Source of the DNA: Clostridium folliculivorans
GTDB taxonomy: Bacteria > Bacillota > Clostridia > Clostridiales > Clostridiaceae
Length of the DNA stretch: 64,000 nucleotides
Assembly: GCF_024341905.1 (NCBI RefSeq)
Contig: NZ_BQXY01000008.1
Location: 91,351-155,350, forward strand
Direction: 5' to 3'
Shown one piece after another: positions 18,293 to 28,910 of this stretch; the stretch's first letter is position 1, and every line of letters begins with the position of its first letter. The position numbers were made by a program, and so were the translations under genes. Below the pieces are notes generated by a model, which saw only the letters and a program-made list of their open reading frames with translations, did not search any database and had not been told where the DNA came from.

Positions 18293-21052
18293 ATGGCAAG
18301 TATATTTAAACGTGGTGGAAAGCTAATGCTTGCAGTTATTTTAGCAAGCGCAATGGTAGCTTCTCCAGTGAGAAGTGTTTTTGCTGCAGAAGCTCAAGCA
18401 ACATCTTACCGTACAGTTACTGAGGTGTTTGACTGGGGATCAGCAACAACAAAGGTCATTGTTGACTTAGGTAAGAAAGTAGATAAAGGCTCAGTTGGTA
18501 CAGATACTTTTAAAGTACATGTATTGAGAACTGATACTAGACCAAATACTGCGATTACTGGTGCTGCAGAAGGTGATCGAACTATCACTAAAGCATATGT
18601 TTCAGATAAGGACGGTAATGCTGTTGACAGTGGCAATTATGCAGTGCTCGAAATGAGTGTTGGTCCTGATGATACTTTAAGTTCTCCAATTAATTTCAGT
18701 ATGACAACATTCATGAATGGGTGGGTTAAATGCGATTACACGATAACTCAACAAAAGGATATTGCATCAAGTTCAGGGACAATCTCAGGACTAGTTGTTA
18801 ATACTTCTGCCGGAGATACTAAACCTATTGTGGATAGTTTTAAACTTGGACAAGCAACCTATGACAATGTTACTTTACATTATTCAAATTATACACCTGA
18901 AAAAGATAATAACAAACATCCATTAGTTATATGGCTTCATGGTATGGGAGAAGGCGGAACAGATGGATTACTTCCTATCACAGCAAATAAGGCAGATAAC
19001 TTTGCTTCAAAGCAAATGCAAGCATATTTTGGAGGAGCTTATGTTCTAGCACCTCAAACTCCAACCTTCTGGATGGAGGGCTTTAATGGCTTTGGAGATG
19101 GAACTTCAAAATACGAAAATGCACTTATGTCATTAATTAAAGATTATGTTGCAAGTAATAAAGACATTGACACAAGCAAAATTTACATCGGTGGAGATTC
19201 TAACGGTGGATATATGACAATGCTTATGGCAAGAGATTATACAGATTATTTTGCAGCTGCATTTCCAACTTGTGAAGCTTTAAAGGATACTTTAATAAAG
19301 GATTCAGATATTGAGAAGATGAAGAACCTTCCAATATGGTTTACTGCAGCTAAAACAGATACTACAGTTCCAATAAATGACTATGTGGTTCCAACTTATA
19401 ATCGTTTAGTGAAGGCTGGAGCTAAGAATGTTCATTTCTCATTATTTGATAAGGTAGTTGATACAACAGGTTTATATAAAAAGGCAGATGGATCACCATA
19501 TGAATATATGGGTCACTGGTCATGGATATATGTCTACAATAACCAATGCACAGATACAATTAACGGAAAAAATACAACAATAATGGAATGGCTAGCTAGT
19601 CAAGCTAAAGTTAAGTCTACAAGTTATTCAACAGTTACTGAAGTACAGGACTGGGGTCCAGCAATCACAAAAGTAATCGTTAACTTGGGTCAAAAAGTAG
19701 ATCAAGGCTTAATAGCTACTGACACATTTAAGGTTCATGTTCTAAGAACTGAAAATAGACCAAATACTTTAATGCTAGGTGCTGCAGAAGGAGACCGTAA
19801 AGTTACAAGGGCATATGTTTCTGATAAAGATGGAAATGCTGTGGCTAGCGGTAGTTACGCAGTTCTTGAAATGGAAATTGGTCCAGATATAGCATTAGGT
19901 TCACCAATGAACTACAGTTTATCCAATGGATTAAATGGATGGGTAACTTCTAATTACACAATTACAGAGCAAAGAGATATAACATCTGGTTCACAAACAA
20001 TCAGAGGTTTAGTAGGAAATGTATATGCAGGTGGAACCAAGATACTTGCAGACCAATTTACTACTTCACAAGGAACTTACGATAATAGCACACTACATTA
20101 TGCAAGCTTTGCACCAGCAAAGGATAGTAAAAAACATCCATTAGTAATTTGGTTACATGGTGCAGGAGAAGGTGGAACTGATGGTTTTCTTCCAATCATG
20201 GGAAATAAGGCTGTAAACTTTGCATCACCTGAAATGCAAAAATATTTTGAGGGAGCATATGTATTAGCACCACAGGCACCAACCTTCTGGATGGACGGGT
20301 TAAATGGTGGCAGAGGAGATGGAACTTCAAAATATGAAAAAGCTCTTATGTCTTTGATAAAAGAGTATGTTGCTAATAACAAGGATATTGATACAAATAG
20401 AGTATACATTGGTGGAGACTCTAACGGTGGATATATGACAATGGTTATGGCTAGAGACTATACAGATTACTTTGCAGCTGCATTCCCAACTTGTGAAGCT
20501 TTAAAAGATACATTAATAACTGATGCTGATATACAAAAATTAAAAAATATTCCATTATGGTTTACTGCTTCAAAAACAGATACAACAGTTCCTGTAAATA
20601 GCTTTATGGTTCCAACTTACGAGCGTTTAGTAAAAGCAGGAGCAAAGAACGTTCATATGACATTGTTAGAAAAGGTACTTGATACTACAGGTTTATACAA
20701 AAAAGCTGATGGTACACCATATGAATACATGGGACATTGGTCATGGATATATGTATACAATAATCAATGTGTAGATACAATCAATGGAAAGAGCACAACA
20801 ATTATGGAATGGTTAGCTGCTCAAGAAATAAGTAAAGCAGTACCAACAACACCAACACAAACAACACCACCAACTCAAACATCATCAACTTCAACAAATA
20901 CTAGTGCAACTTCAACATCAGTAAGCAGCACAAGTACAACTTCACCACAAACTGGTGATTCAGCACCAATACTACCATTAGCATTACTAATGGCTGCTTC
21001 TGTAGCAGGTGGATATGTGCTACTAAGAAAAAAAGGTGTGAAACAACAATAA
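18293..21052 (+). CDS. Sortase-anchored protein with two tandem esterase modules
   Basis: 919 residues. Signal peptide cut near AEA at 31-33, then two near-identical modules (about 37-440 and 448-850). Each has an Ig-like N-terminal domain (TEV..WG..TKVIV) and an alpha/beta hydrolase of the PHB-depolymerase/feruloyl-esterase type. The nucleophile is Ser303 and Ser710 in GGDSNGG; Asp356 (KTDTTVP) and His408/His815 (MGHWSW) complete the triads. A Thr/Ser/Pro linker leads to SPQTG (884-888), a hydrophobic helix and a KK-rich tail: a wall-sorting signal. The preceding gene is the likely sortase. The enzyme probably deacylates plant polysaccharide at the cell surface; the acyl substrate is unknown. 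The two modules are a clear internal duplication. Confidence 0.9.
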   Translation: MASIFKRGGKLMLAVILASAMVASPVRSVFAAEAQATSYRTVTEVFDWGSATTKVIVDLGKKVDKGSVGTDTFKVHVLRTDTRPNTAITGAAEGDRTITKAYVSDKDGNAVDSGNYAVLEMSVGPDDTLSSPINFSMTTFMNGWVKCDYTITQQKDIASSSGTISGLVVNTSAGDTKPIVDSFKLGQATYDNVTLHYSNYTPEKDNNKHPLVIWLHGMGEGGTDGLLPITANKADNFASKQMQAYFGGAYVLAPQTPTFWMEGFNGFGDGTSKYENALMSLIKDYVASNKDIDTSKIYIGGDSNGGYMTMLMARDYTDYFAAAFPTCEALKDTLIKDSDIEKMKNLPIWFTAAKTDTTVPINDYVVPTYNRLVKAGAKNVHFSLFDKVVDTTGLYKKADGSPYEYMGHWSWIYVYNNQCTDTINGKNTTIMEWLASQAKVKSTSYSTVTEVQDWGPAITKVIVNLGQKVDQGLIATDTFKVHVLRTENRPNTLMLGAAEGDRKVTRAYVSDKDGNAVASGSYAVLEMEIGPDIALGSPMNYSLSNGLNGWVTSNYTITEQRDITSGSQTIRGLVGNVYAGGTKILADQFTTSQGTYDNSTLHYASFAPAKDSKKHPLVIWLHGAGEGGTDGFLPIMGNKAVNFASPEMQKYFEGAYVLAPQAPTFWMDGLNGGRGDGTSKYEKALMSLIKEYVANNKDIDTNRVYIGGDSNGGYMTMVMARDYTDYFAAAFPTCEALKDTLITDADIQKLKNIPLWFTASKTDTTVPVNSFMVPTYERLVKAGAKNVHMTLLEKVLDTTGLYKKADGTPYEYMGHWSWIYVYNNQCVDTINGKSTTIMEWLAAQEISKAVPTTPTQTTPPTQTSSTSTNTSATSTSVSSTSTTSPQTGDSAPILPLALLMAASVAGGYVLLRKKGVKQQ

Positions 21053-21076
21053 TATATATGTAAAGCAAACAAGAAG

Positions 21077-21109
21077 AGTGAACTCTGTACTGCAGAGTTC
21101 ACTTTTTTG
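21077..21109 (+). terminator. Terminator after the esterase gene
   Basis: Perfect 11-bp stem AGTGAACTCTG/CAGAGTTCACT, loop TACTG, run of six T. Its T run is also the left end of the repeat block at 21103-21198. Confidence 0.9.
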
Positions 21110-21198
21110 CTGTATAGGAATTTATAAAGTTTTAAAGATAGCTAAACTTTGATATTTCAATGCTTTAAGGAGCTTTTTATCTCTATACAGTAAAAAAA
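21103..21198. repeat. Inverted-repeat block P, copy 1
   Basis: About 95 bp bounded by TTTTTTGCTGTATAG and CTATACAGTAAAAAAA. The interior (ATAAAGTTTTAAAGATAGC..., GATATTTCAATG, AGGAGCTTTTTAT) recurs at 42488-42580 and 54428-54524. All three copies begin in the T tract of a terminator. Confidence 0.75.
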
Positions 21199-21204
21199 TA
21201 AAAC

Positions 21205-21293
21205 TTATTAGCCTGTAAGTTTCCTCATATGCATTCGGAAAGGCAGATGCGTTAAAAAAGCTCACTGAAGAAGGCCGCTTCAGTGACTTTTTT
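21205..21293 (+). repeat. Hairpin-plus-terminator element (H1-T), copy 1
   Basis: A bulged hairpin (GCC 21211-21213 with GGC 21242-21244; TTTCC 21220-21224 with GGAAA 21237-21241), then AGATGCGTTAAAAAAGCT and a 9-bp terminator stem TCACTGAAG/CTTCAGTGA (21262-21286) with loop AAGGCCG and TTTTTT. The same order occurs at 42582-42676. It may be a small structured RNA or part of a larger repeat. Confidence 0.6.
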
Positions 21294-21573
21294 ACTGTAT
21301 GAGAAAGTATAAAGTTTTCATATTAGTTATTTAACTAAAAATTATGATTAAAAATACTAAAAGCAATTGAAACTAGCATTTTAGGCATAACTTTTTAAAA
21401 AGTTATATATTTAAAAAGTTTATGGATTAAAAATTCACAACTTACTGTAGTACTGCGATGTTAATCGTATCAGATACTCAGTGAAATACAAAAAGGAGGG
21501 TTTGTTATTATACAATAGTGAAAGACTAACAGAATAAACAAAGAATTTACTATTACATTTTACGGAGATAGTA

Positions 21574-21604
21574 TTGACTTAGAGTTTACTGTAAGGGGTA
21601 TACT
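21574..21604 (+). promoter_or_regulatory. MerR-type promoter of the alcohol dehydrogenase gene
   Basis: -35 TTGACT (21574-21579) and -10 TATACT (21599-21604) are separated by 19 bp, the elongated spacing that MerR-family activators remodel. A dyad CTTAGAG/CTGTAAG (21578-21584 and 21589-21595) lies within the spacer. No merR-type gene is seen in the window. Confidence 0.7.
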
Positions 21605-21661
21605 TGAAGTATAAAAAGTTAAAGATTGTAAAGATTTGTGCATTAATAGGAGGAAGAAAAG

Positions 21662-22822
21662 ATGGATAATTTTAAGTTTAATGCTTATACTGAAATGCTA
21701 TTTGGTAAAGGTCAAATTTCTAACCTTCCAGAAGTATTGAAAAGACATGGAAAAAATGTATTGCTTGCTTATGGTGGTGGAAGTATAAAGAAGAATGGAA
21801 TATATGATAATATTCTGGAATTACTAAAAGATTTTAATATAGTAGAACTTAGTGGTATTGAACCAAATCCAAGAATTGAAACTGTAAGACGTGGAGTAGA
21901 GCTTTGCAAAGAAAATAAAATTGATGTTATACTAGCTGTTGGTGGCGGAAGTACTATAGACTGTGCGAAGGTTGTAGGAGCTGCTTACTACTATGATGGA
22001 GATGCTTGGGATATAGTTACTGACCCTGCTAAGATAGATAAAGTTTTACCTATAGTGACTATCTTAACACTAGCTGCAACTGGATCAGAAATGAATAAGA
22101 ATGCAGTTATTTCTAAGATGGATACAAATGAAAAGATTGGAACAGCATCTTGGAATATGATACCTCAAACATCAATTCTAGATCCTGAATACTTATATAC
22201 TTTACCAGCTATCCAAACAGCGGCTGGTTGTGCAGATATAATGTCTCATATTATTGAAAATTACTTTAAGAAAACTACTGATGCTTTTGTACAGGATAAG
22301 TTTGCAGAAGGATTGTTACAAGCTTGTATAAAATACTGTCCTATAGCATTAAAAGATCCAAAAAACTATGAAGCTCGCGCTAACATGATGTGGGCTAGCT
22401 CAATGGCACTTAACGGTCTCACTGGAAGTGGTAAGGCAGGAGCATGGACTTGTCACCCAATTGAGCATGAATTAAGTGCATACTATGATATAACTCATGG
22501 AGTAGGTCTTGCTATATTAACTCCAAGATGGATGAGATATATATTGAGTGAAGAAACAATTGATAAATTCGTTGATTATGCAATAAATGTATGGGATTTA
22601 GAACCTAAGGGAGATAAATTTGCTCTTGCAAATGAAGCAATAAATGCTACAGAAGACTTCTTTAAAGCTTGCGGAATTCCAATGACTTTAAGTGAATTAG
22701 GAATAGACAAAACAAACTTTAAGGAAATGGCAAAATCAGCTGTTGAGAATGGTGCTTTAGCATATGCTTACGTTGCTTTAAATGAAGAGGATGTATATAA
22801 GATTTTAGAGATGTGTATTTAA
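21662..22822 (+). CDS. bdhA: Iron-containing alcohol (butanol) dehydrogenase
   Basis: 386 residues. Group III alcohol dehydrogenase that reduces butyraldehyde or other aldehydes with NAD(P)H in the cytoplasm. Visible signatures: GGGSIKKNGIYD at the N-terminus, the GGGST dinucleotide-binding loop followed by IDCAK near 95-103, TLAATGSEMN, and the metal-ligand His region with ADIMSHIIENYF, HPIEHELSAYYDITHG and VGLAILTPRWM. The sequence closely resembles BdhA/BdhB of solventogenic clostridia as recalled from that family; which paralogue it is cannot be decided. AGGAGG precedes the ATG. It is a single-gene unit with a MerR-type promoter, suggesting induction by an aldehyde or other electrophile. 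Confidence 0.9.
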   Translation: MDNFKFNAYTEMLFGKGQISNLPEVLKRHGKNVLLAYGGGSIKKNGIYDNILELLKDFNIVELSGIEPNPRIETVRRGVELCKENKIDVILAVGGGSTIDCAKVVGAAYYYDGDAWDIVTDPAKIDKVLPIVTILTLAATGSEMNKNAVISKMDTNEKIGTASWNMIPQTSILDPEYLYTLPAIQTAAGCADIMSHIIENYFKKTTDAFVQDKFAEGLLQACIKYCPIALKDPKNYEARANMMWASSMALNGLTGSGKAGAWTCHPIEHELSAYYDITHGVGLAILTPRWMRYILSEETIDKFVDYAINVWDLEPKGDKFALANEAINATEDFFKACGIPMTLSELGIDKTNFKEMAKSAVENGALAYAYVALNEEDVYKILEMCI

Positions 22823-22832
22823 AAAAGATATC

Positions 22833-22872
22833 AAAGGCTCCACTGTTATTTGAAAATGGAGCCTTTAATTAA
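22833..22872 (+). terminator. Terminator after the alcohol dehydrogenase gene
   Basis: Perfect stem AAAGGCTCCA/TGGAGCCTTT (22833-22842 with 22857-22866) with a 14-nt loop and an AT-rich tail. Confidence 0.8.
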
Positions 22873-22892
22873 AAAATAAATAATTATATTTA

Positions 22893-22943
22893 TTGACTAT
22901 TAAGACTATCATAAATATAATTAAGGTATATAAACGCTTACAT
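22893..22943 (+). promoter_or_regulatory. Sigma-A promoter with cre-like site for the second GH1 gene
   Basis: -35 TTGACT (22893-22898), 17-bp spacer, -10 TATAAT (22916-22921), then AAACGCTTACAT at 22932-22943. The arrangement and much of the sequence match the promoter at 14291-14350. Confidence 0.72.
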
Positions 22944-22952
22944 ATAGTTGTA

Positions 22953-23044
22953 GGATTGTAACTGATTTGATCAGGCGAGACCTTCATTTAGTAAGAAGTG
23001 AGACAAACTCTCTCTTTTTATTAATTGAGGTCTCTTTTGTTTTT
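22953..23044 (+). promoter_or_regulatory. Second RAT antiterminator/terminator leader
   Basis: GGATTGTAACTG at 22953-22964 through CAGGCGAGACC ending at 22982 is a BglG/LicT-type RAT, one base different from the copy at 14360-14389. GAGACCT (22977-22983) pairs with AGGTCTC (23028-23034), followed by TTTTGTTTTT, to form the competing terminator. It controls the GH1 gene that starts at 23195. Confidence 0.88.
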
Positions 23045-23161
23045 ATTTATTAGTTCATTGGATAATGACAATAAGTAGTAAAAATATACTCAGTAAGCGA
23101 TATTGTTGAAACTTAAAAAGGTCGTAATCGCTACAAGACTTTTCATTAAGTTTTGGGTTGA

Positions 23162-24637
<1,476 letters not shown>

Positions 24638-24707
24638 AAATTTATTAGCTATTATGTACAAAAACTCTAAAATAAAAATTGTTTAACCACAAACTTTTAT
24701 GCTAATT

Positions 24708-24742
24708 AAAGCCCACGACATGCTCGTCGTGGGCTTTTTTTG
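24708..24742. terminator. Terminator between convergent GH1 and Big_2 genes
   Basis: GC-rich perfect 12-bp stem AAAGCCCACGAC/GTCGTGGGCTTT, loop of 6 nt, seven T on the right and an AATTAAA flank on the left. Confidence 0.92.
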
Positions 24743-24755
24743 TATTTTTTATAAA

Positions 24756-27700
24756 CTAATTTGTTACTGTTACAGTACACCTTGCAACCTTTGTAGGATC
24801 TTGCACAGAAGTTACGGTTATGGTTGCGATACCTAATCCTACTGCATGAAGAGTACCATTTGAATCAACGGTTACTACTGCAGAATTACTTGTTGTCCAT
24901 TTTACTGATTTATCAGTAGCATTAGTTGGATTTATAGTAGCTATTAATGTTACATCAGCACTATTTAATTTAAGAGGAACAGTAGTTTTATCTAGGGTTA
25001 TACTAGTAACTCCATAGATAACAGTTAAGTCTTTTGTAGCAGTAAAGCCTCCATCAATAGTTTTAGCTGTGATGGTTACTGTACCAGGAGACACAGGAGT
25101 AACTACACCAGTAGAACTTACCTTTGCGATAGCTTCGTTGCTGCTAGCCCAAGTAACGGTCTTAATAGTAGCGGTAGAAGGAGCTATTGCAGTGCCTAAA
25201 GTTAAAGTGCTTCCCATTTTAACAATTGTTGTACTAGAAACTACACTTACGCCAGTAACTGGTACAGGTACAATAACAGTACATCTTGCAACTTTAGTTG
25301 GATCCTGAATAGATGTAGCTGTTATGCTAACTGAGCCATACGCTATAGCATGAACAGTTCCTTTTGAATCAACAGTTGCTATGTTAGGATTGCTGCTAGT
25401 CCAAGTTAATGATTTATCTGTAGCATTGCTTGGATTAACGGTTGGAACTAAAGTTATATCGCTCTCACCTAATCTGAGATAGGTTGAAGTTTTATCAAGA
25501 GTTATACTAGTAACTCCATAAATAACTGTTAAATCTTTTGTTGTAGTAAAACCTCCATCAGTAGTTTTAGCAGTTATGGATACTGTACCAGGAGCAACAG
25601 GAGTAACTAAACCAGTAGGACTTACTTTAGCAATAGTTTCATTACTACTAGACCAAGTGACAGTCTTAATTGTAGCTGTTGTAGGAGCAAACACAGTGCC
25701 TAAAGTTAAAGTAGTACCCATTTTAACAATTGATGTACTAGAAATTACGCTTACACCAGTAACTGGTACAGGTACAATAACAGTACATCTTGCAACTTTA
25801 GTTGGATCCTGCACTGAAGTAGCTGCTATAGTTACTGAGCCATACGCTACAGCATGAACAGTTCCTTTTGAATCAACAGTTGCTATGTTAGGATTACTGC
25901 TAGTCCAAGTCAATGATTTATCTGTAGCATTGCTTGGATTAACGGTTGGAACTAAAGTTATATCGCTCTCACCTAATCTGAGATAGGTTGAAGTTTTATC
26001 AAGAGTTATACTTGTAACTCCATATATAACCGTTAAATCCTTAGTTGAAGTAAAACCACCGTCAGTAGTTTTAGTAGTTATGGTTACTGTACCAGGAGCA
26101 ACAGGAGTAACAACACCGGTAGCACTCACCTTAGCAACAGCTTCATTACTACTAGACCAAGTAACTGTTTTAATAGTAGCTGTTGTAGGAGCAAATACAG
26201 TGCCTAAAGTTAAAGTACTTCCTATCTTAACAACTGAAGTACTTGAGGTCACGGTAACTCCAGTTACAGGAACTGGAACAATGATTGAGCATCTTGCTAC
26301 TTTTGTTGGATCTTGAACAGATGTAGCTGTTATAGTAGCTGAACCATACGCTACAGCATGAACAGTCCCATTTGAATCAACAGTAGCTATGCTAGGATTG
26401 TTGCTAGTCCAAGTTAATGATTTATCTGTAGCATTGATTGGATTAACGGTTGGAACTAAAGTTAAATCGCTATCGCCTAATCTAAGGTAAGTTGAAGTTT
26501 TATCAAGAGTTATACTAGTAACTCCATAAATAACTGTTAAATCTTTTGTTGCGGTAAAACCTCCATCAGTAGTTTTAGCAGTTATGGTTACTGTACCAGG
26601 AGCAATAGGAGTAACAACGCCAGTAGCACTTACTTTAGCAACAGCTTCATTACTACTAGACCAAGTAACTGTCTTAATTGTAGCTGTTGTAGGGGCAAAT
26701 ACAGTACCTAAAGTTAAGGCGCTTCCCATCTTTACAACTGAAGAACTTGAAAGAACACTTACACCAGTAACTGGTACAGGTACAATAACAGTACATCTTG
26801 CAACCTTAGTTGGATCTTGAACAGATGCAGCTGTTATAGTAGCTGAACCATACGCTACAGCATGAACCTTACCAATTGAATCAACAGTTGCTATGTTAGG
26901 ATTGCTGCTAGTCCAAGTTAATGATTTATCTGTAGCATTGCTTGGATTAACGGCTGGAACTAAAGTTAAATCATTGTCACCTAATCTAAGGTAAGTTGAA
27001 GTTTTGTCAAGAGTTATACTTGTAACTCCATATATAACTGTTAAATCTTTTGTTGCAGTAAAACCACCGTCAGTAGTTTTAGTAGTTATGGTTACTGTAC
27101 CAGGAGCAACAGGAGTAACAACACCGGTAGCACTCACCTTAGCAACAGCTTCATTACTACTAGACCAAGTAACTGTTTTAATAGTAGCTGTTGTAGGAGC
27201 AAATACAGTGCCTAAAGTTAACGTACTTCCCATTTTAACAACTGAAGTGCTTGAAAGGATACTTACGCCAGTAACTGGTACAGGCACTATAACTGTAAAC
27301 CTTCCAATCTTAGTTGAATCTTGTACAGAAGTTGCCGATATAATAGCAGAACCATAGGTTACGGCATGGACTTTTCCAGTGGAATCTACAGTAGCTATAC
27401 TTGAATTACTGCTTGTCCAGGTAAGTGATTTATTAGTAGCTCCAGTTGGACTAATATTAGCAATTAGTGTAATATCTTCACCACCTAATCTAACATAAGG
27501 TGAAGATGAAGTTAGGGTAACACTAGATACTCCTTGTATAACTTTAATGTTGCAAGTAGCAGTATAATTTCCATCGGATGTTTTAGCTGTAATAATTGCA
27601 GTCCCACCTCCAATAGCCTTTACTATTCCTCCTACAACAGTTGCAACTGAAGGATCACTTGTAGACCAAATAATCGTTTTATTGCTAGCGTTGATAGGAA

Positions 27701-28910
27701 GAACTGTAGCAGTAAGCGTGCTAGTAGCACCAGCTGCTAAAGTCAAATCACTATTAGATAAAGTTACAGAACTTACACTAACTGGAGTAAAATAAGTAAA
27801 GGATAAATTTAATATTACATCTCCAGTTATGCTGCTTCTGCTGTAATCAGCATAGGAATAAGAATAAGATGTAATGTTTGAAATTCCTTTTATTGCAGTA
27901 GCAATATCGGTTGAAAGAGAAGAAACCTTCATATATCTTACTCTAATTTTGCTTTGATTGTTTTTAATAGCTTCTTGAATTTTAGCATTTAACTCTGTAG
28001 CATCATTTACAGTATATTCAGTATTTAGTAAATTTAGATCTAATGCATCACTTAAACCTTGGTAGAGTGAAGCATTAGCTGAATCACTAATAAGCTTAGC
28101 GTTTAGAGTAGCTGCAAAGTCAGTGGTAGCTGCAGGATAACTTTTCACCCATGAATGGTTTAATTTTATTTGAGCATCAGTTAAGTTGTAATAGTTATAA
28201 GTTACTCTACCAACTACGTCTGGCAATGGATCATCCCAAGTTGTATCAAAGTGATACCATACTCCATCAAGATTAACTAAATTCCAAGCATGAGCTTGTC
28301 CACCAGCAGTTCCTTCTACTATCTTAGTTTGAATACCAGCTTGGTTTAACATCTTGTATGATAATAATGCATACCCTTGGCATACCGTTGTGTATGGAGA
28401 TACAACTGCATCATAATCTGAATGTTTTATAAGCGTAGTGTCATAAGCCACATTCTTTTCTATCCAATCATGAATAGCCTTTTCTTTTGCAAAATCATTC
28501 ATTCCAGTGGTTATTATTTGACTTAAAATGTCATTAACTTTGGTGCTGACATAACTATCCTGGGCAGCAGTATTCCAGTAGTTAAAAGTAAAGTTTATAG
28601 TTGCAACTCCGCCGCTAACAGTATATGAATAGGAATAACCTTTACTAGTGTAATGTAAATAGTCATCAGCATTATATATACTGTTTATAGTATTGGAAAT
28701 GTCACTACTTAGGGTTGAAGTACTTCCGGTATAACTTATACTGTATGTAGTCTGTCTTGAGTGCATGGCAGAAGAAATTTTTGTATTCAAATCTGTAATA
28801 GTAGCAACAGAATCAATAGAGCCATACACTTTTAAAGTCAAAAGAGCAATAAAGAAAAGAGAGAACATAGAAAGTTTTAGAAAATTTGATTTTAAACCTT
28901 TTGTTATTAT
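24756..28910 (-). CDS. Secreted transglutaminase-like protein with about twelve Big_2 Ig repeats
   Basis: About 1384 residues. An N-terminal signal peptide (core FLKLSMFSLFFIALLTL) is followed by a transglutaminase/cysteine-protease-like domain with Cys177 (TTVCQGYALLSYKML), His207 (QAHAWNLV) and the HFDTTWDD Asp region. The remaining two thirds are about twelve Ig-like Big_2 domains of two alternating types, giving a roughly 168-residue (504-bp) tandem period. There is no sorting or membrane anchor. The ribosome binding site AAGGAGG (28920-28926, minus strand) points to an AUA codon at 28910 with 9-nt spacing; the frame also opens further upstream to a TTG at 28937 that has no ribosome binding site, and the first ATG is at 28868. 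The true start is therefore uncertain. A role in surface attachment or cell-wall protein processing is inference. Confidence 0.85.
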   Translation of the reverse strand: MITKGLKSNFLKLSMFSLFFIALLTLKVYGSIDSVATITDLNTKISSAMHSRQTTYSISYTGSTSTLSSDISNTINSIYNADDYLHYTSKGYSYSYTVSGGVATINFTFNYWNTAAQDSYVSTKVNDILSQIITTGMNDFAKEKAIHDWIEKNVAYDTTLIKHSDYDAVVSPYTTVCQGYALLSYKMLNQAGIQTKIVEGTAGGQAHAWNLVNLDGVWYHFDTTWDDPLPDVVGRVTYNYYNLTDAQIKLNHSWVKSYPAATTDFAATLNAKLISDSANASLYQGLSDALDLNLLNTEYTVNDATELNAKIQEAIKNNQSKIRVRYMKVSSLSTDIATAIKGISNITSYSYSYADYSRSSITGDVILNLSFTYFTPVSVSSVTLSNSDLTLAAGATSTLTATVLPINASNKTIIWSTSDPSVATVVGGIVKAIGGGTAIITAKTSDGNYTATCNIKVIQGVSSVTLTSSSPYVRLGGEDITLIANISPTGATNKSLTWTSSNSSIATVDSTGKVHAVTYGSAIISATSVQDSTKIGRFTVIVPVPVTGVSILSSTSVVKMGSTLTLGTVFAPTTATIKTVTWSSSNEAVAKVSATGVVTPVAPGTVTITTKTTDGGFTATKDLTVIYGVTSITLDKTSTYLRLGDNDLTLVPAVNPSNATDKSLTWTSSNPNIATVDSIGKVHAVAYGSATITAASVQDPTKVARCTVIVPVPVTGVSVLSSSSVVKMGSALTLGTVFAPTTATIKTVTWSSSNEAVAKVSATGVVTPIAPGTVTITAKTTDGGFTATKDLTVIYGVTSITLDKTSTYLRLGDSDLTLVPTVNPINATDKSLTWTSNNPSIATVDSNGTVHAVAYGSATITATSVQDPTKVARCSIIVPVPVTGVTVTSSTSVVKIGSTLTLGTVFAPTTATIKTVTWSSSNEAVAKVSATGVVTPVAPGTVTITTKTTDGGFTSTKDLTVIYGVTSITLDKTSTYLRLGESDITLVPTVNPSNATDKSLTWTSSNPNIATVDSKGTVHAVAYGSVTIAATSVQDPTKVARCTVIVPVPVTGVSVISSTSIVKMGTTLTLGTVFAPTTATIKTVTWSSSNETIAKVSPTGLVTPVAPGTVSITAKTTDGGFTTTKDLTVIYGVTSITLDKTSTYLRLGESDITLVPTVNPSNATDKSLTWTSSNPNIATVDSKGTVHAIAYGSVSITATSIQDPTKVARCTVIVPVPVTGVSVVSSTTIVKMGSTLTLGTAIAPSTATIKTVTWASSNEAIAKVSSTGVVTPVSPGTVTITAKTIDGGFTATKDLTVIYGVTSITLDKTTVPLKLNSADVTLIATINPTNATDKSVKWTTSNSAVVTVDSNGTLHAVGLGIATITVTSVQDPTKVARCTVTVTN
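24780..27500 (-). repeat. 504-bp tandem repeats within the Big_2 gene
   Basis: The sequence CCAGTAACTGGTACAGGTAC or a close variant recurs at about 25254, 25758, 26262, 26766 and 27268, a period of 504 bp. Each unit encodes one pair of alternating Big_2 domains. High identity between units makes copy-number change by recombination, and assembly collapse, plausible. Confidence 0.85.

Noticed and set aside
25069..27357. A series of similar open frames of about 80-117 codons on the plus strand
   Set aside because: They are the antisense of the 504-bp Big_2 repeats, recur with the same period and have no ribosome binding sites.
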